Assembly (NCBI RefSeq): GCF_963678975.1
Contig: NC_089272.1
Coordinates: 57,048,713-57,112,712, forward strand
Length of the DNA stretch: 64,000 nt
From: Dysidea avara
Lineage: Eukaryota; Porifera; Demospongiae; Dictyoceratida; Dysideidae
Reading direction: 5' to 3'
A program made the translations under genes and the position numbers. The notes beneath the pieces are model-generated. The model searched no databases. It saw nothing but the letters and a program-made list of their open reading frames with translations, and was not told the origin of the DNA. How positions within the stretch are numbered: the first letter of the stretch is position 1; each line of letters opens with the position of its first letter. Positions 50,960 to 62,877 of the stretch are shown piece after piece.

Positions 50960-53955
50960 TTCTCACATTTACAGGAACGTGACAGCATTTATGAAATCAC
51001 CCAGATCAGATTTTGGAAAACCATTCTGTTGGGCACATACAAAAGTTGTAGGAAAACTCAATCAATTTTTTGGCAATACTTTTAAAATTAAGTTTTCGGA
51101 TAAAGCAACTATATTAAACCTTCTTGCTGTGAAGCTATACATCCAAAGCTTCCTTCTGCTAAGAGATACGGATGATTATATCAGGCCATGTAGTAATTTT
51201 ACAATGCATGGGGATACCAATTAAATTGGGTGAGATTTGCTCGGGTGATGGAATGCTAAAGTAAGTACCATATTAGCAGAAATTTTGGCATGTAGCTAAT
51301 TAAAATTGGCAATTTGGCCAATGCTTACAAAATCACCAAATTGAAATCTCATGTCGCTATAATTTTATTATTGTTGTTTCTTACCAATTTTACAGGCTTG
51401 AGATCAAGTAAGGTGCTGTACCTAGCAAGCTAGTCAAGTATGGTGATGTTGTAGGTTGACGAAATAGTAGTGGAGCTCCTGATACAAAAGTAATTAAGTA
51501 ATAGCTAGCGAGATTGTTGACGAAATAGCTATAATATAGCTATTTCGTCAACTGGTAAAGCAGATAAAAACAAAGCAAAAAATACTTTACCTCTATGGGA
51601 GGCATAGTCTGGACAATATTTTTACTAGCGATGCACCAAAACTCAATCCTACCTCACCTGTGGTTATTAAATCATCAAACAATTTTACAATTGTATGATA
51701 GCTACTTATTTCTGAAGGAATAAAAGGTACACGCACCAGATATCTTGTACAGAGAACTTAGCTACTGAATCATTTCGTCTCCCTTTTTGGTGGCTCAGTG
51801 CTGTGCTGGCTATGAATTGAATAAATCTGAGTCTGCCATTTCATGTGAAAGACTCTTTCCAGTACATAGGCCAATACGTACATAAGCAATGAGATAAGTG
51901 TTTATACATCTTTGTTAATGCAAAGCCACGTAGCTATAGCTTGCTGCCACAAGGGATTCACTTTATTATACACATGCATTTCATCAAATTAAACTCTCAC
52001 CAAATGAAAATTATTAAGCAAATGCTAAATATTCTGCTCACCAAAATTTCTGCTGATGCGGCATTAGACGATGATTTAATTGAAGAAAAGAACAAAGAAA
52101 TTTAATTATCAGAAATTTTGTTTTACATACTTATTTTAGATGGTAGGAACGGAATCATTTGTCCAATAAAATGATTTGTCACCATTTTTCACACATAATC
52201 ACTCACAGAACTTATGATAAAAAGTTTCTTTGTATATATATTAATAGTAAATGGGCCATATCTCTGGAATGCATCGAGATATCAAGCTAAAATCTTAACA
52301 CAAGACAGATAAACACCCAAAGCCTCATTTTGGCTACAAAGGAGAAAATTGACCAATGTACCAAAAAGAATGGTTTTCCAAAATAACATGTTTACATGTA
52401 TAGGAGAAGTGACACTCTGTATTAGTAAAGTAGCTTAGCATCAAATTTGAGGAAATCATTACGAAGCAGATAAAAGCACCAATTTTGTTCTGAAGGTTTG
52501 TTGAAGCATTTGGACCATGGTGCCATGCCTCCATTATTATTGATCACTACTTGTAGCAAAAAATCTAAATGCTCTAATAGAGCAGTCAACCACTAACAGA
52601 TATAGTTGTGTATATCTCCTTTAATAAGCTGTAGCTAATAATTTTTCTGTAAAAACACAGTAAGAACAGTCTAAAATGTTATAACAGTCCTTCTATAACC
52701 TGCAATACCCCTGGGAAATATGACCCCAGACCCCAGAATGGCATCCAAATCTGCTGTATTACTCAAACTTCACTGTGTAATTTCATTTCCAAAGTTAACC
52801 TATCCCCACTTTCTGGCTCGCTTCATGTTAAGAGTATATAGGGGCAAGGGATTAAAGCAATGTTTCTTTGGCTTCTCTTAAGTTGTTAGTTGTTTATGTA
52901 CAGTAAGTCTAATTTTTGACCTGTTTGCCCTTAAACTTAATTGCCAATTTCATGGTAGCACAGCATAGTGTAAATATTGTATATAACTAACATTAATATG
53001 TTACATAATTGTGTTGATGATCTAGAAACCTATCATGCTGGAGAGTCTAGTTTGTAAGCATTTTTGAGTTTTAAAAGTACACTCAGCTACTGCATGTCAT
53101 GGATAGCTAGTGCTGTAATTGAATACAACTTCCTGGAGTCGGTCCACCCTGTTATGACTATACAGAACGCAATTTTACCACCATGAAATTTTAGACAACA
53201 CAATTGAGTGTCACATGAATAGACAGTATACAAGGCAACACAAGATTTTAAAAAATGCATGCAGAAACATACAGTATATTTCAGCAAATAAATCTACATA
53301 CCTGGTTAAAATGGAGGTACTTGAAATGCAAAGTAGGAAACAGACTGAATTGTCCATGTGGTTACTTCAAAACTTATGATTCTTCATGCAAACTAGTTTA
53401 CTACTGAACATTGCATCAAGACGATCTATTGATTTTTTTCCTTACTTTGGCCCCTTTTCTGTTACACCTTTTCAGCTATAAACCACTAAGTCTAAGTCCT
53501 TGCAATTAGGTTAGGTAATCCTAAGGCTGCAGCACATGTTGCTGTCAGACCTTCAGTGCTGGTCACTGTAAAGTGCTAATAATAATAAATAAAAAAATAA
53601 TAATATTCTAAAGTGATGGTGGTTCTGTGGCACTTAATATTCCACATAGCCAGGAAAGGTTTTCAGACCAATGCAAGCAAATGCTTGAAAAGCCATTATC
53701 ATCTTATAGTGCATCTATTGAGCTACGTATAGCCACTTGTGACTCAAACATTGATATAGATTATTGGTATTTATTAATTTGCTTAAACCAGTCTGTTCTC
53801 TCTTATTAATATTGCTTAGCAATTAATGTGCTGAACGCATTTTCTAAAATATTGAGGCGATTTTGAAAAAAAAACTATGTTACAGACTCTTTTCCAATAT
53901 TACAACCTACCTTGCTTTCAAGGGGAAAAAAAAGCATTTGGTGGCAAATGTAGTT
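50960..53955. other. Gene-free stretch, MITE fragments
   Basis: Contains facing 'cagaaattttggca' (51,277) and 'ccaaaatttctgctg' (52,042) ends of an about 780-bp inverted-repeat element, an inverted 'agctatttcgtcaac' pair at 51,515-51,550, one CTCTAATAGAGCAGTCA unit at 52,572, and the third AATAATAAATAAA repeat tail at 53,516. Small open frames look random. Confidence 0.4.
53516..53600 (+). repeat. Dispersed repeat tail, copy 3 of 3
   Basis: 'gtcagaccttcagtgctgg' then 'cactgtaaagtgctaataat' and an AATAAATAAA tail, as at 1,331 and 21,325. Confidence 0.5.
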
Positions 53956-53959
53956 ATAG

Positions 53960-54190
53960 ATTATAGCCAATTTTATGCATCTTCCCAGCACCGTTTAAAG
54001 TTTCCAGCAATGTGAAAGATTTAGTATTGTCTGTAGTTTAAAGATGCAAGAGTAGGTTGTTCAGCAAATGTATTTGCTGAGCAATCTACCCTTGCATCTT
54101 TAAACTGGCTTGTCATAAAGACAAAACTAAACCTTTCACATTGGTTGAAACTTTAAAAGATGCTGGAAAAGATGTATAAATCTAATTATG
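53960..54190. mobile_element. Fold-back element, about 105-bp arms
   Basis: The two halves are inverted copies meeting near 54,075 ('cagcaaatgtatttgctg'). Shared words include CAATGTGAAAG(A/G)TTTAGT and GATGCAAG(A/G)GTAG. Almost no loop. No coding capacity. Confidence 0.85.
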
Positions 54191-54902
54191 TGTAGGGTGA
54201 GAGCAAAGTGACCATCACGTAGCCCCAGTATAGTACATTTATGCTTGAATGTTTATATTGGGCATTCAAAATGTGTCAAATGAATCAGTAATTGGAAATG
54301 TAAGTTAACTTTTGCTTGTGTGCAATTTGCAATGAGTAGTCTTCTGTATGGGTCAAACGTTAACAGTCATTACCAAACTGCACTGTGTACATAAGCTATA
54401 GCTTGAGCCAAAATTTTGTACATGTATTATTGAAGTGTTCAAATACCTGTTGACACAGCAAGGTTGTGAACATGCATCTTAAACTTTGGTATTAATTGCC
54501 ACTAACTGGTCTAAGAAGACTACTCAAATTGCTCACATGCAAAAAAATTTACTTACAGTGCCAAGTCTATATACACATATGGAATGCAAACTATAATTCA
54601 ATTAAAATAGGAAAACTACGTAAGTGTGAATGCATCAAGTAAAAATCAGGCCTTCATGCACAAAGCATTTTTATACTGAGATAAATATATTCACTGGATG
54701 CATGCTATAATATTATTATAGTGTATAACAGAAAATGAACAGCAGTACAATTCAATTTGTATAAAATTTTTACAGTGAATAGACCATAAGTTAATTACAA
54801 TTTAAAAAGCATTTTAGTTGAGTGATCTGAAAGCCTGATTTTTACTAGATGCATTCACAAGTACATTTCACTCAAGTGTATGATATACCGTAAATGTACT
54901 AT

Positions 54903-55170
54903 CCACACAAAACAGCCAAGCTGTGAAAAAATGGTGCAGCCTTAAAAAGCCTGGGTGAAAAAAGTTGTGAAATCAAAGGTGGTGGCCAAGAAATGGCTGT
55001 AATGATGTTAATGCTAATAAATTTTAACAATGAACACAGCCATTTTTAAATTTTTTAGCAGTAACATCACTGCAGCCATTTCTTGGCCACCACCTGTGAC
55101 TTCACAACTTTTTTCACCCAGGCTTTTTAAGGCCGCACCATTTTTTCACAGTTTGGCTGTTTTTGTGTGG
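54903..55170. mobile_element. Fold-back element, about 120-bp arms
   Basis: Left CCACACAAAACAGCCAAGCT … right inverse AGTTTGGCTGTTTTTGTGTGG. Both arms contain GGTGAAAAAAGTTGTGAA and GGTGGTGGCCAAGAAATGGC at high identity. The centre is a short AT-rich loop near 55,020-55,050. Confidence 0.88.
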
Positions 55171-55199
55171 ATTTCACTCCTTTTTGTACTGTATAAGGT

Positions 55200-56560
55200 C
55201 TCAAAACCAGTCTATGGCTGAATTTGAGATTTGGTTTTACTCACATTTCTTCTTTTCTATATAGATACAATGATGAATATTGAAAACAGACTTATAAATG
55301 TATTTCATTACATGATTTAATTCAGTATTTGATAATATTATTGTAATACTCTAATAAAGTGCACATTTTTGAGGACTTCTAATAGAACATACATAGAATG
55401 TTCTAGAACAATCTAGTACTTCTATTGGTAGATCTATGAAATTACAAACATTTGATTATAAGCAGATTTCAACTAATGGATACTTAACTTTTCAGATGAT
55501 AATTGGGGCGCGCAGTGCTATTTCAGATTCGGCATGCGTGGGTTCACCAGTCATAATATTTATTTGCAAAAAAGTTAACAAGCACACAAAAAATTTAAAA
55601 TTTTAAACTAGAGTGCACATTGATAAAAAGTACCGAAACAAGCTGGAGTAGTGCACAATATTAAATCACAGTAAAGCAATAAGAAGTGTTATATCCTCTA
55701 AAAAGACCACTTTTAATTCTCCAGGTGAACTATTTATACACTGGTTAACCTGTTTAAAGCAACCACCTACCTAGTAAGGCCAAAAAATCTTGGCCCTAAG
55801 GTGACCAACTTAGACAGGTTTCCACTGTAAATGAATGGGCTTGATTTATCTGAACTAATTCACACTTTTGTGATTGAACTGGCACACAGGTGTTCGAATA
55901 ATGGAGGTCCCACTGTATCTTTTTCTAAAGGTCCATATTGTCCCAAGAATCCAGAGAGACGAGTCATAGGTTAGCAAACTCACTATTTCTTGTGAGTGTC
56001 AGGGAGGGATACCGTAAGGCAAGCTTGCTTGTTGTGTTACTTCCTCCCTTACACCAGAGGTGTTGTAGTTATCATGTTGAAGTGAACTGGCACACTACAA
56101 TGCATTGATGTCCTGGTGTATCAGCACCATATCCCCTGTTCAGTGTTATATATATCTTGCTAATGGTCAAGAGAAAAGTGCTTTCCAATGACCAGCAATA
56201 GAACAATTTAACAGTTTGATCCTGCATACATTTTGGAGCACACACACACACACATACACACACTGCATGCATGTCCAGTGAGATATTAGTATAATGTCAA
56301 GTAGTATGTGTATAATCTGTTCACCTCTATGTACATATATATATGTAACGTGTATACATAACTTAATAAAATAACTTTATAATTTCAAGCTACGTCCACA
56401 CTAGTGTAAACTACACAACACAAATAAGATGACAGTTGTGCAAATCACGCGTAGAGAGCAGTACTCATGATCAGTGCTTCTTTGTTCACTGATACCCTTC
56501 AAACTTCTCTTCCACTTTCATGTTTGCTGTTATGGTTTGAATATTCTAAAAGAAAGATCG
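55200..56560. other. Gene-free stretch
   Basis: Holds weak CTCTAATA units near 55,350 and an (AC)n run at 56,238-56,262; nothing coding is recognised. Confidence 0.4.
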
Positions 56561-56644
56561 ATATACTCTGATAGAACAGTCAACTACTCTAATAGAGCAA
56601 TTGAAGAACTTTGAAAAAGGTGTACCTGCAGTAAAAGGTCCAAA

Positions 56645-56715
56645 AAGGCGAAAAACGTTTGTCTGACTTGGGGAATTGAACCTGCACTTTTCAATGAAGT
56701 GTAATCTGCACCATT
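56645..56715 (-). other. tRNA-like sequence
   Basis: On the minus strand, an A-box-like TGGTAGAATGG and a B-box GGTTCAATTCC are about 35 bases apart with a CACTT…AAGTG stem between them. The T stem mismatches and the residue before the supposed anticodon is not T, so a tRNA pseudogene or SINE head is more likely. Confidence 0.35.
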
Positions 56716-56751
56716 CTACCATATGTTCACATACTGTTTGTTTTCTTCTAA

Positions 56752-57204
56752 GGCCCCTATTTGGTGATTATTAGTTTTTCATCCAGCCTTTCTAATTATT
56801 ATGATGCGGGCGGGAGGGTATTACCATTATGCCATTAAAATATTAACACACTGATGTACAGACCTTGTCCAAATTGTCTTTCTTTCTTACTACAAACATT
56901 TCCTTCACCAGCTGATTCTACTTTTCGTGATCGCCAACTGTTTTTCGACAGTCAACTGAAAGCTGCTTTGATGAAGTCGATATATAGAACACAATTGCAA
57001 CTGGCACTGCAGCAATTTGCTAAGGAAAACAACAGTTCTCCTGGCGATATATAGCGCATTGTAGCGTTCATCAACAAAAAATTATAACAGTTTGGCATCA
57101 CGTGTTCTTCTGAGCATGCACAGAGTAAATAATGGCTTACCATGCGGTAGCTTAAGAAGGATGCGGGCGGTGGATGAGAAACTAATAATCACCAAATAGG
57201 GGCC
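56752..57204. mobile_element. PIF/Harbinger-like MITE with TAA duplication
   Basis: Perfect terminal inverted repeats of about 30 bases starting GGCCCCTATTTGGTGATTAT. TAA flanks both ends (56,749-56,751, 57,205-57,207), the three-base TWA duplication typical of PIF/Harbinger. A 66-codon frame (56,854-57,054) inside is basic and helical but not recognisable. A possible relative of the termini is at 42,500 ('gatgaaaaactaataatt'). Confidence 0.82.
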
Positions 57205-57399
57205 TAAAGGAATTTTAAATGTTCTGCAGCATAATTATGACCATAATTGCTATTAATCGTGAACCAAGTATATACATGTCATGGCTGCTGAAGGAGTTTT
57301 GGGTGTCAAAATACTCACATCCAAGCTTTGAAAATCCTTCTTTTTTTTCAGAGGTCGTACCCTAGATCCCCCTAGCTTGGCATGTTTACGCTGCTGCTA

Positions 57400-57416
57400 C
57401 TGCTGCTGCTGCTGCT
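57400..57416. repeat. (CTG)n triplet run
   Basis: Five or so CTG units in 'gctgctgctactgctgctgctgctgctttg', starting near 57,391. Confidence 0.8.
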
Positions 57417-57527
57417 TTGCACAGGCATTGCCATGTAATGTCAGATCATGTTAGATCAACTTTGACTTTGAGTTGCAGATCAATGAAGGCTAGTTATAAT
57501 CCTCTCTACATATGTCACACACACCCG

Positions 57528-57529
<2 letters not shown>

Positions 57530-57565
<36 letters not shown>
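57530..57565. repeat. (CA)n microsatellite
   Basis: CA run at the left edge of the MMAA-derived duplicate; the source at 18,047-18,090 also begins with CA repeats. Confidence 0.85.
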
Positions 57566-57569
<4 letters not shown>

Positions 57570-57862
57570 CACACAAATTCACTATTGTATTTTTATTGGT
57601 TATTTATTCACTGCTTGAATGATGGTGGCTGCTTGTAGATCACAACTTAGGTTGTTGTACTATTAGCAGGGATGGTGGTATGAAGCTACCATCATCTATC
57701 AAGTCATTATACCAAATAGCTAGTGTGACCATACAATTGTACCAACATGTAGTACAGTGTTCACTTACAATCACATCTTGTTCTTGTAGGAGCAGGATAT
57801 GGTACAGTGATAGTGGAGATTGTTGGAGTGGAACAAACTGAAATAGCTGATATGGTGGAGGA
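57570..57862 (+). pseudogene. Truncated duplicate of MMAA intron 5 and exon 6
   Basis: Highly similar to 18,092-18,378: the intron end, its TGTAG acceptor and the start of exon 6 ([16 protein letters not shown] in the gene). Here the Thr of ETVGVG is Ile, Gly-Gln-Ser is changed to Glu-Gln-Thr and six bases are missing, so the P-loop partner motif is lost and the exon is cut off. No other MMAA exon is found nearby. Confidence 0.85.
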
Positions 57863-57947
57863 GGGTCATGTGTGGAATGACAGTACCCTGACCATGTGAT
57901 GGAGACTAGGCAGGGTCATACTCCAACTTCACTTTGTGTGGAACCAG

Positions 57948-58100
57948 TTAGCAGGTAATTGTGTGTATTGTGCATGGTCAACGGTAAGTGATAATATATA
58001 CAGTATGACAGGTGGTCAGACTGAGGGATGATTGCTATTAGCAACTGAGCTATTCTTGTATGCAGTGAAATTGAGTTTATTTTCTCGCAGAGACAAGTGC
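57948..58100 (+). repeat. Duplicate of an MMAA intron 3 segment
   Basis: Matches 15,035-15,185 ('gttagcaggtaat-gtgtgtattgtg', 'aagtgataatatat', 'caggtggtcagactga', 'gctattagcaact'). In MMAA this lies upstream of exon 6; here it lies downstream of the exon 6 copy, so the order is rearranged. Confidence 0.8.
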
Positions 58101-58504
58101 TGATACACAGGTGTGCACCCACAGGCTGCTGTGGGCACATGCCTGGTTTCCTGAAAAACATATACATGTGTGTTTAACCCATATGCACCCACATGAGCAA
58201 AACCATTAAATGGTAAAATCAGCCAGTATGTAAGAATAATAAAGTTTGTATTGAACTTATGCACGGGTAAGCTTTGCTCCGAGGTGGTTTTTTTCAATGG
58301 TGTGAAATACAGTTGTGGTGACTCTGGTGAATGACCTCCCTTTGGGTTTTACAGTTACGTATTTCATGATTGATTACCGGCCTCACAGGCTATCAGAGAT
58401 TATTTCTTTGAGTTGAAGGAGAGTGTCCCGTGCATATGGGAATGAAAATTAAGGGGATTTCTCTAAAGAGTTTGCATGAGATAACATGGTAGACAAACTA
58501 TAAA

Positions 58505-58750
58505 AGTTTTCTACTGTCTGCTTACGTCTTCAGTTAAGAGTAGCGGCTTCTTTTGCAAAAATGTTCCGGCCTTAAGAAGAAACCTTTAGTTTAGTAAAAT
58601 AAACACGTACACTGTGTGTGCTATTGTCTTAGTTTACCTTTAATCTTTCTTTATGGTGGCCATCTCTCATTGGTAGGGTTTCCATCTACGGGCATATGCC
58701 GGCTACGGGTATTGTACCAATTTATTCAAATCATAAACACGTGGCTGAGC
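58505..58750. repeat. Dispersed repeat shared with 62.88-63.18 kb
   Basis: 'tttctactgtctgcttacg…cttcagt', 'gcaaaaatgttccgg…ttaagaa', 'gctattgtctta' and 'ggtttccatctac' recur in the same order at 62,878-63,185. Family unknown. Confidence 0.5.
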
Positions 58751-58903
58751 GTTTGAGGCTATGCTTGGGTGAAGTCAACTCTGAGTAGTAGTGTTGCTGT
58801 GACAGTGAGTTAAGACGGCAAGCTAAACACTGCGTGTGAGTTCTAGCCAGAGAGTGTAGGAAGCATGGGTTCTTGGGCACTCATTAATATGTTTATGTCT
58901 GAG

Positions 58904-59274
58904 CCATAATGCGCCTATCAATTGTAACTCCCAGTACCCCCAGTACGGGATCCATAGGGGGTTTATATGGGGGTTCACCTACAAAGTTACCCCCAGTAGT
59001 GGGGCTTTTGACACAGGCATTTTATAGCAATCGAATTGTGTAACTGTATTTAGTTAAATCACGTGACGTTGACCCGTAGCCAGCGAAGCGGCGTTGATCA
59101 TGGAGTGGGGGAATACCTCGGGAAATATAGGTGATAGGTAGGGGATTAGACAAACACTTAGGCCCCAGTAGTGGGGTTATTGCTCTTGCAGGGTGTCAAA
59201 TCCCCACCTTGTCCCCACATGGCCCGTACTTGGGGGGGGGGGGTACGGGCCTAACATTGATAGGTGCATAATGG
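58904..59274. mobile_element. Inverted-repeat element, CCATAATGCGCCTATCAAT termini
   Basis: Left CCATAATGCGCCTATCAATT, right inverted (ATTGATAGGTGCATAATGG). AGTACCCCC-like and poly-G stretches lie inside both ends. Target duplication unclear. Confidence 0.65.
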
Positions 59275-59320
59275 TTAAAGGAAGTATTATCTCTCCTTTT
59301 CTAGCTTGCCAAACTCTGAC

Positions 59321-59877
59321 CAGCGTTGTAAGTGGGCTGGATTATTTGGGTCACAGGTCAAATGGGTCTTATCCACTTCACTGAATATTTGGGTCTGACC
59401 CAGATGAGATCATGTGTGACTATAAGTTAACAAGCTCGATTGTATTGATGGAAGTGCAGTAAACACTCAAGAAACTTATGTGGAGCCACACCCACCATTC
59501 AGGAATAAGCTTTGCTGTCTGTGTGGGGTATGTATAGCCACGCCCACTTTTAGAATTGTATCAGCTGTGTTCTGTGGGCATGCATGCATCAGCAGATCTG
59601 TGTTGCTACTTGAAATGTAGGTAACTAACTTCTAAAAAATTCTTTAGCTGCATGTAAACTTACGTGGAGCCACACCCACTTGATAATACGTAGCTACTCA
59701 CTTCTTGCAGACAAATTTTTATAGTGTAAAAAAAAATGTAGGGCTGACTAGTGTAACTTGTGGACTTTTAATCTAGTCTTGTTTTAATCAGACCGGGTCA
59801 CATGAGGGTCAGATCCGGATTATTATTCGGGTCAGTGGGTCAAACGGGTCAACAGTACTGACCCACTTACAACGCTG
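59321..59877. mobile_element. CAGCGTTG-ended hAT-like MITE, exact 8-bp duplication
   Basis: Ends CAGCGTTGTAAGTGGG and its exact inverse, flanked by ACTCTGAC at 59,313-59,320 and 59,878-59,885. Next to the ends are repeated 'gggtca' words (gggtcacaggtcaaatgggtc, gggtcagtgggtcaaacgggtc). No transposase. Confidence 0.88.
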
Positions 59878-59885
59878 ACTCTGAC

Positions 59886-61059
59886 TACTAAGGCTCAATA
59901 ATGTGTGCTTTAAGTCTGTTCCTGTAGTCAGTATGAAGTTTTTAATATTATAACCTGCATGCTGATTAGTGTCTCTCATATGAACTCAAAGCAACTGGAC
60001 CTCTTTTTCCTTTTTGTAGTTAGGTGGGAAAAAAGGGTCTCGTGTAAATTATAGCCATTTTGTTCTTAATCCCCAGATTCTGGGGATTGTTGAAAGGGTT
60101 GAAAACAATCTGCAAACAAAACAAAACTTTTTATATTTCATGCACTGTCATGGTGATTGCTCAGTATTTGCAGCAGGTGCTGTTGAGTTAAAAAAATTTC
60201 ATATTTAATAGAAGTTTGTTGGAAGGGTGTTGGGTTGCTCCGAAGACATTTAGAAGCTTGGTTATGGCTAACCAATACTGCCAGGCTGTGAGAAAAAAAA
60301 ATGAAGTTGTCTTTTGATGATATAGAAAGCCTAAGTTCTTGTCCACGGCTTTTTTCTTTTTTTTTTCAATCCTACAACAAGAGAAAAAAAAGCAATCTGG
60401 GCATGAGACTACTGGGTTTCACCCATAAGGTAAATATCTTCCTGAAAGAAGCAGCAGCTTTAGTGCCCTGTGTAATATAAAGTTGGGTTTTGTCTGCTTG
60501 TTTCAGTGGTTTGTTGTAGTTCCTACTCATACTAAGTTTTGCTTATACTTGAAGTATTACAACAGATATCATACAATTCAAAGAGACTATCAATACTTGT
60601 TACTCAAAGAGTTGATACTAATACAGGTAGCTCACATGATCAATTATCAAAATTGTACATAGGAAGTGCATACTATTGTAACTGTCAATGTCTGTTTTCA
60701 TATGGAACTGTGTTGCTTGATTAGGCTATGTAAAGCACTGTTTGTACTTTTGACAAAGAGATTTTGTTTACAATTAGTTGTGTTATAAGTTCATTTCAGC
60801 ATGTAGGTACTATGACTTCAGCAGTTTTGAATGAGATTATGATCATATTGCATCACATCAATACTTTGCAATACAGTATCAAACTTGTTATCACCCATCC
60901 CTACGTAACAGTATTGAACTTCAAAAGTTTCTATTTAATTTAGGAACCACAACAGGCTAGCATTATTTGTTCTGGATATACCTGTGTCACCGTTGTCAAA
61001 TATTTTGGAAGCATATTTACAAAGACCACCTGTGTACAAAGACCACATTGTAAAATTTC
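59886..61059. other. Gene-free stretch
   Basis: AT-rich; poly-T/poly-A facing runs around 60,290-60,390; no coding exon recognised. Confidence 0.4.
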
Positions 61060-61790
61060 CCTTATTAAAGGGACATTGGAAACAGTGGAAATTGAAAACT
61101 GAAACTGAAAAACTAAAATTGGTCAAAACTTCGTATTAACAGGTACCTCTTAACAAAGACCACCTCATTATAGTAGTTATGTCAAGTAGGTCCAACAAAA
61201 AGGCTATAAGGTGTATTCATAATGTAATAAAGTATCAATCAATCAGACAATACTTAAAAGTTAAAATGACAGCTACAGGGTTGTACATAAGGATACACTA
61301 TCTTACTATGCCAAGACCTAAAGTCCATGGTCATGTCACAATGAAAAAGGGGTAATTGCATACATAATTTACTCTGCTGATACTGGATTTGATAATGGAT
61401 TTCTCATGAATTGTGCATGATTTAAGAGTTGCATAGTTAAATTAATGATCTTGGACTTCGTATATTCATGTGACATGACCATGGACTTTAGGTCTTGGCA
61501 TGATAAGATATATCCTTTTGTACAACCCTGCAGCTGTCATTTTAACTTTTAAGTACTGTCTGATTGATTGATACTTTATTACATTATGAGTACACCTTAG
61601 CCGGACCTACTTGACATAACTACTAATGAGGTGGTCTTATTTTAGAGGCGGTCTTATTATACAGGTGGTCTTATTGTAGAGGTGGTCTTTGTTAAGAGGT
61701 ACTGTTAATATGAAGTTTTGAACAATTTTAGTTTTTCAGTTTCAGTTTTTCAATTCCACTATTTCCAATGTCCCTTATTAAACCTTTATA
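61060..61790. mobile_element. Large fold-back element, about 300-bp arms
   Basis: The left arm (61,060-61,345) and right arm (61,465-61,790) are inverted copies: TTAAAGGGACATTGGAAA…, GGTACCTCTTAACAAAGACC, AGTATCAATCAATCAGACA and CCTAAAGTCCATGGTCATGT all recur inverted. The loop is about 120 bases. Fragments of the same family ('gaggtggtcttatt', 'gtacaccttagct') are at 9,115, 16,050 and 16,480. Confidence 0.88.
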
Positions 61791-61821
61791 TTGATCTCCA
61801 ATCAGTACTTGTTTAACACCT

Positions 61822-61932
61822 GCAGGCCTGAAATAACCAGTACAGCTACACACAGGCTTGAAATAACAAGTAAAGGTACATGCAGGCTTGAAATAACAAG
61901 TATAGCTACATGCAGGCTTGAAATAACAAGTA
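61822..61932. repeat. 30-bp minisatellite, about 3.7 copies
   Basis: The unit CAGGCTTGAAATAACAAGTA plus ten more bases is repeated nearly four times. Because 30 is divisible by three, an open frame repeating RLEITS results; I do not regard it as a gene. Confidence 0.85.
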
Positions 61933-62870
61933 TGTGTTTGAATTTTTACTGCATTCTCAATGTATGCTCAATATGTAGGAGAGATCATTACTCAGTTTCA
62001 CCCTTTTCTCTATTGGACCATAGCGAATAGCAGTCATCCACATTGCAAACCATATCTCAGACAGTCTGATCCATCAACAGATAGAATGAAAGGGTAAAAT
62101 TGTCATAGTGGTCAATGCCTTCCTGTATGCACATTCTCTTTTTACACAGCTGCATGTAGCATAGCCAGCCAGGAGGTATTGGAGAGGCAGAGTTCGCTAA
62201 TATGCACTCTCATAACATGCTCAACAATGCCAATGGTTGTATAGACAAAAGGCTAATGATCCAATGATGGGCTAGCCAACATACAGTGTTGTATTCTAAC
62301 TGCTAACAATGAATCATAACTATGTATGCAGCCACTCTAACTGTTTGAGCTGGATCGAGCCTTGTCTCACGTGCCTCAACTGTACTCCAGCATATTCATC
62401 CACTAGATCTATGAAATGCTTAAAGCTATCTAAAGTGTTATAGCCAGCTACTTACCTATACAAAGTCTGTGTCCTACTCCTGGCCACACTGATTTTATCA
62501 AACCTCTGTGATTCCAAATTCTCCTAAATTCTAATTTCAAGTCTATAAGCCACAGACCTGGGTTCCATCTTACTGTTACAGCAGTTGGTCATAGTCAAAA
62601 TAGACGTAGATAAAAGTTGTTTGGTGCCATGGCATGATTAAACTTTCACTATATATAGTATAATACAGCACAATAGTACTGTATAGTAGGGACATCGAAG
62701 GTGTGGGCATGGCCAGTGATATAATAATATAACCCAAAAACCTGCCTCGATTTTTCCTCACAACAACACGACAGTATCAGTTGGGTAAAATCAAGCCCAA
62801 AAGTGTCTTCAGATTGACCTGAAATGTTTCCGTCAAGTTGCTACAGAATATAAATATATATATATATTCA
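61933..62870. other. Gene-free stretch
   Basis: No gene or clear repeat recognised except a (TA)n at 62,853-62,868. Confidence 0.4.
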
Positions 62871-62877
62871 AATGATT

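Noticed and set aside
61791..62030. Plus-strand frame repeating RLEITS
   Set aside because: A 30-base minisatellite whose unit length is a multiple of three; no start context or neighbours support a gene.
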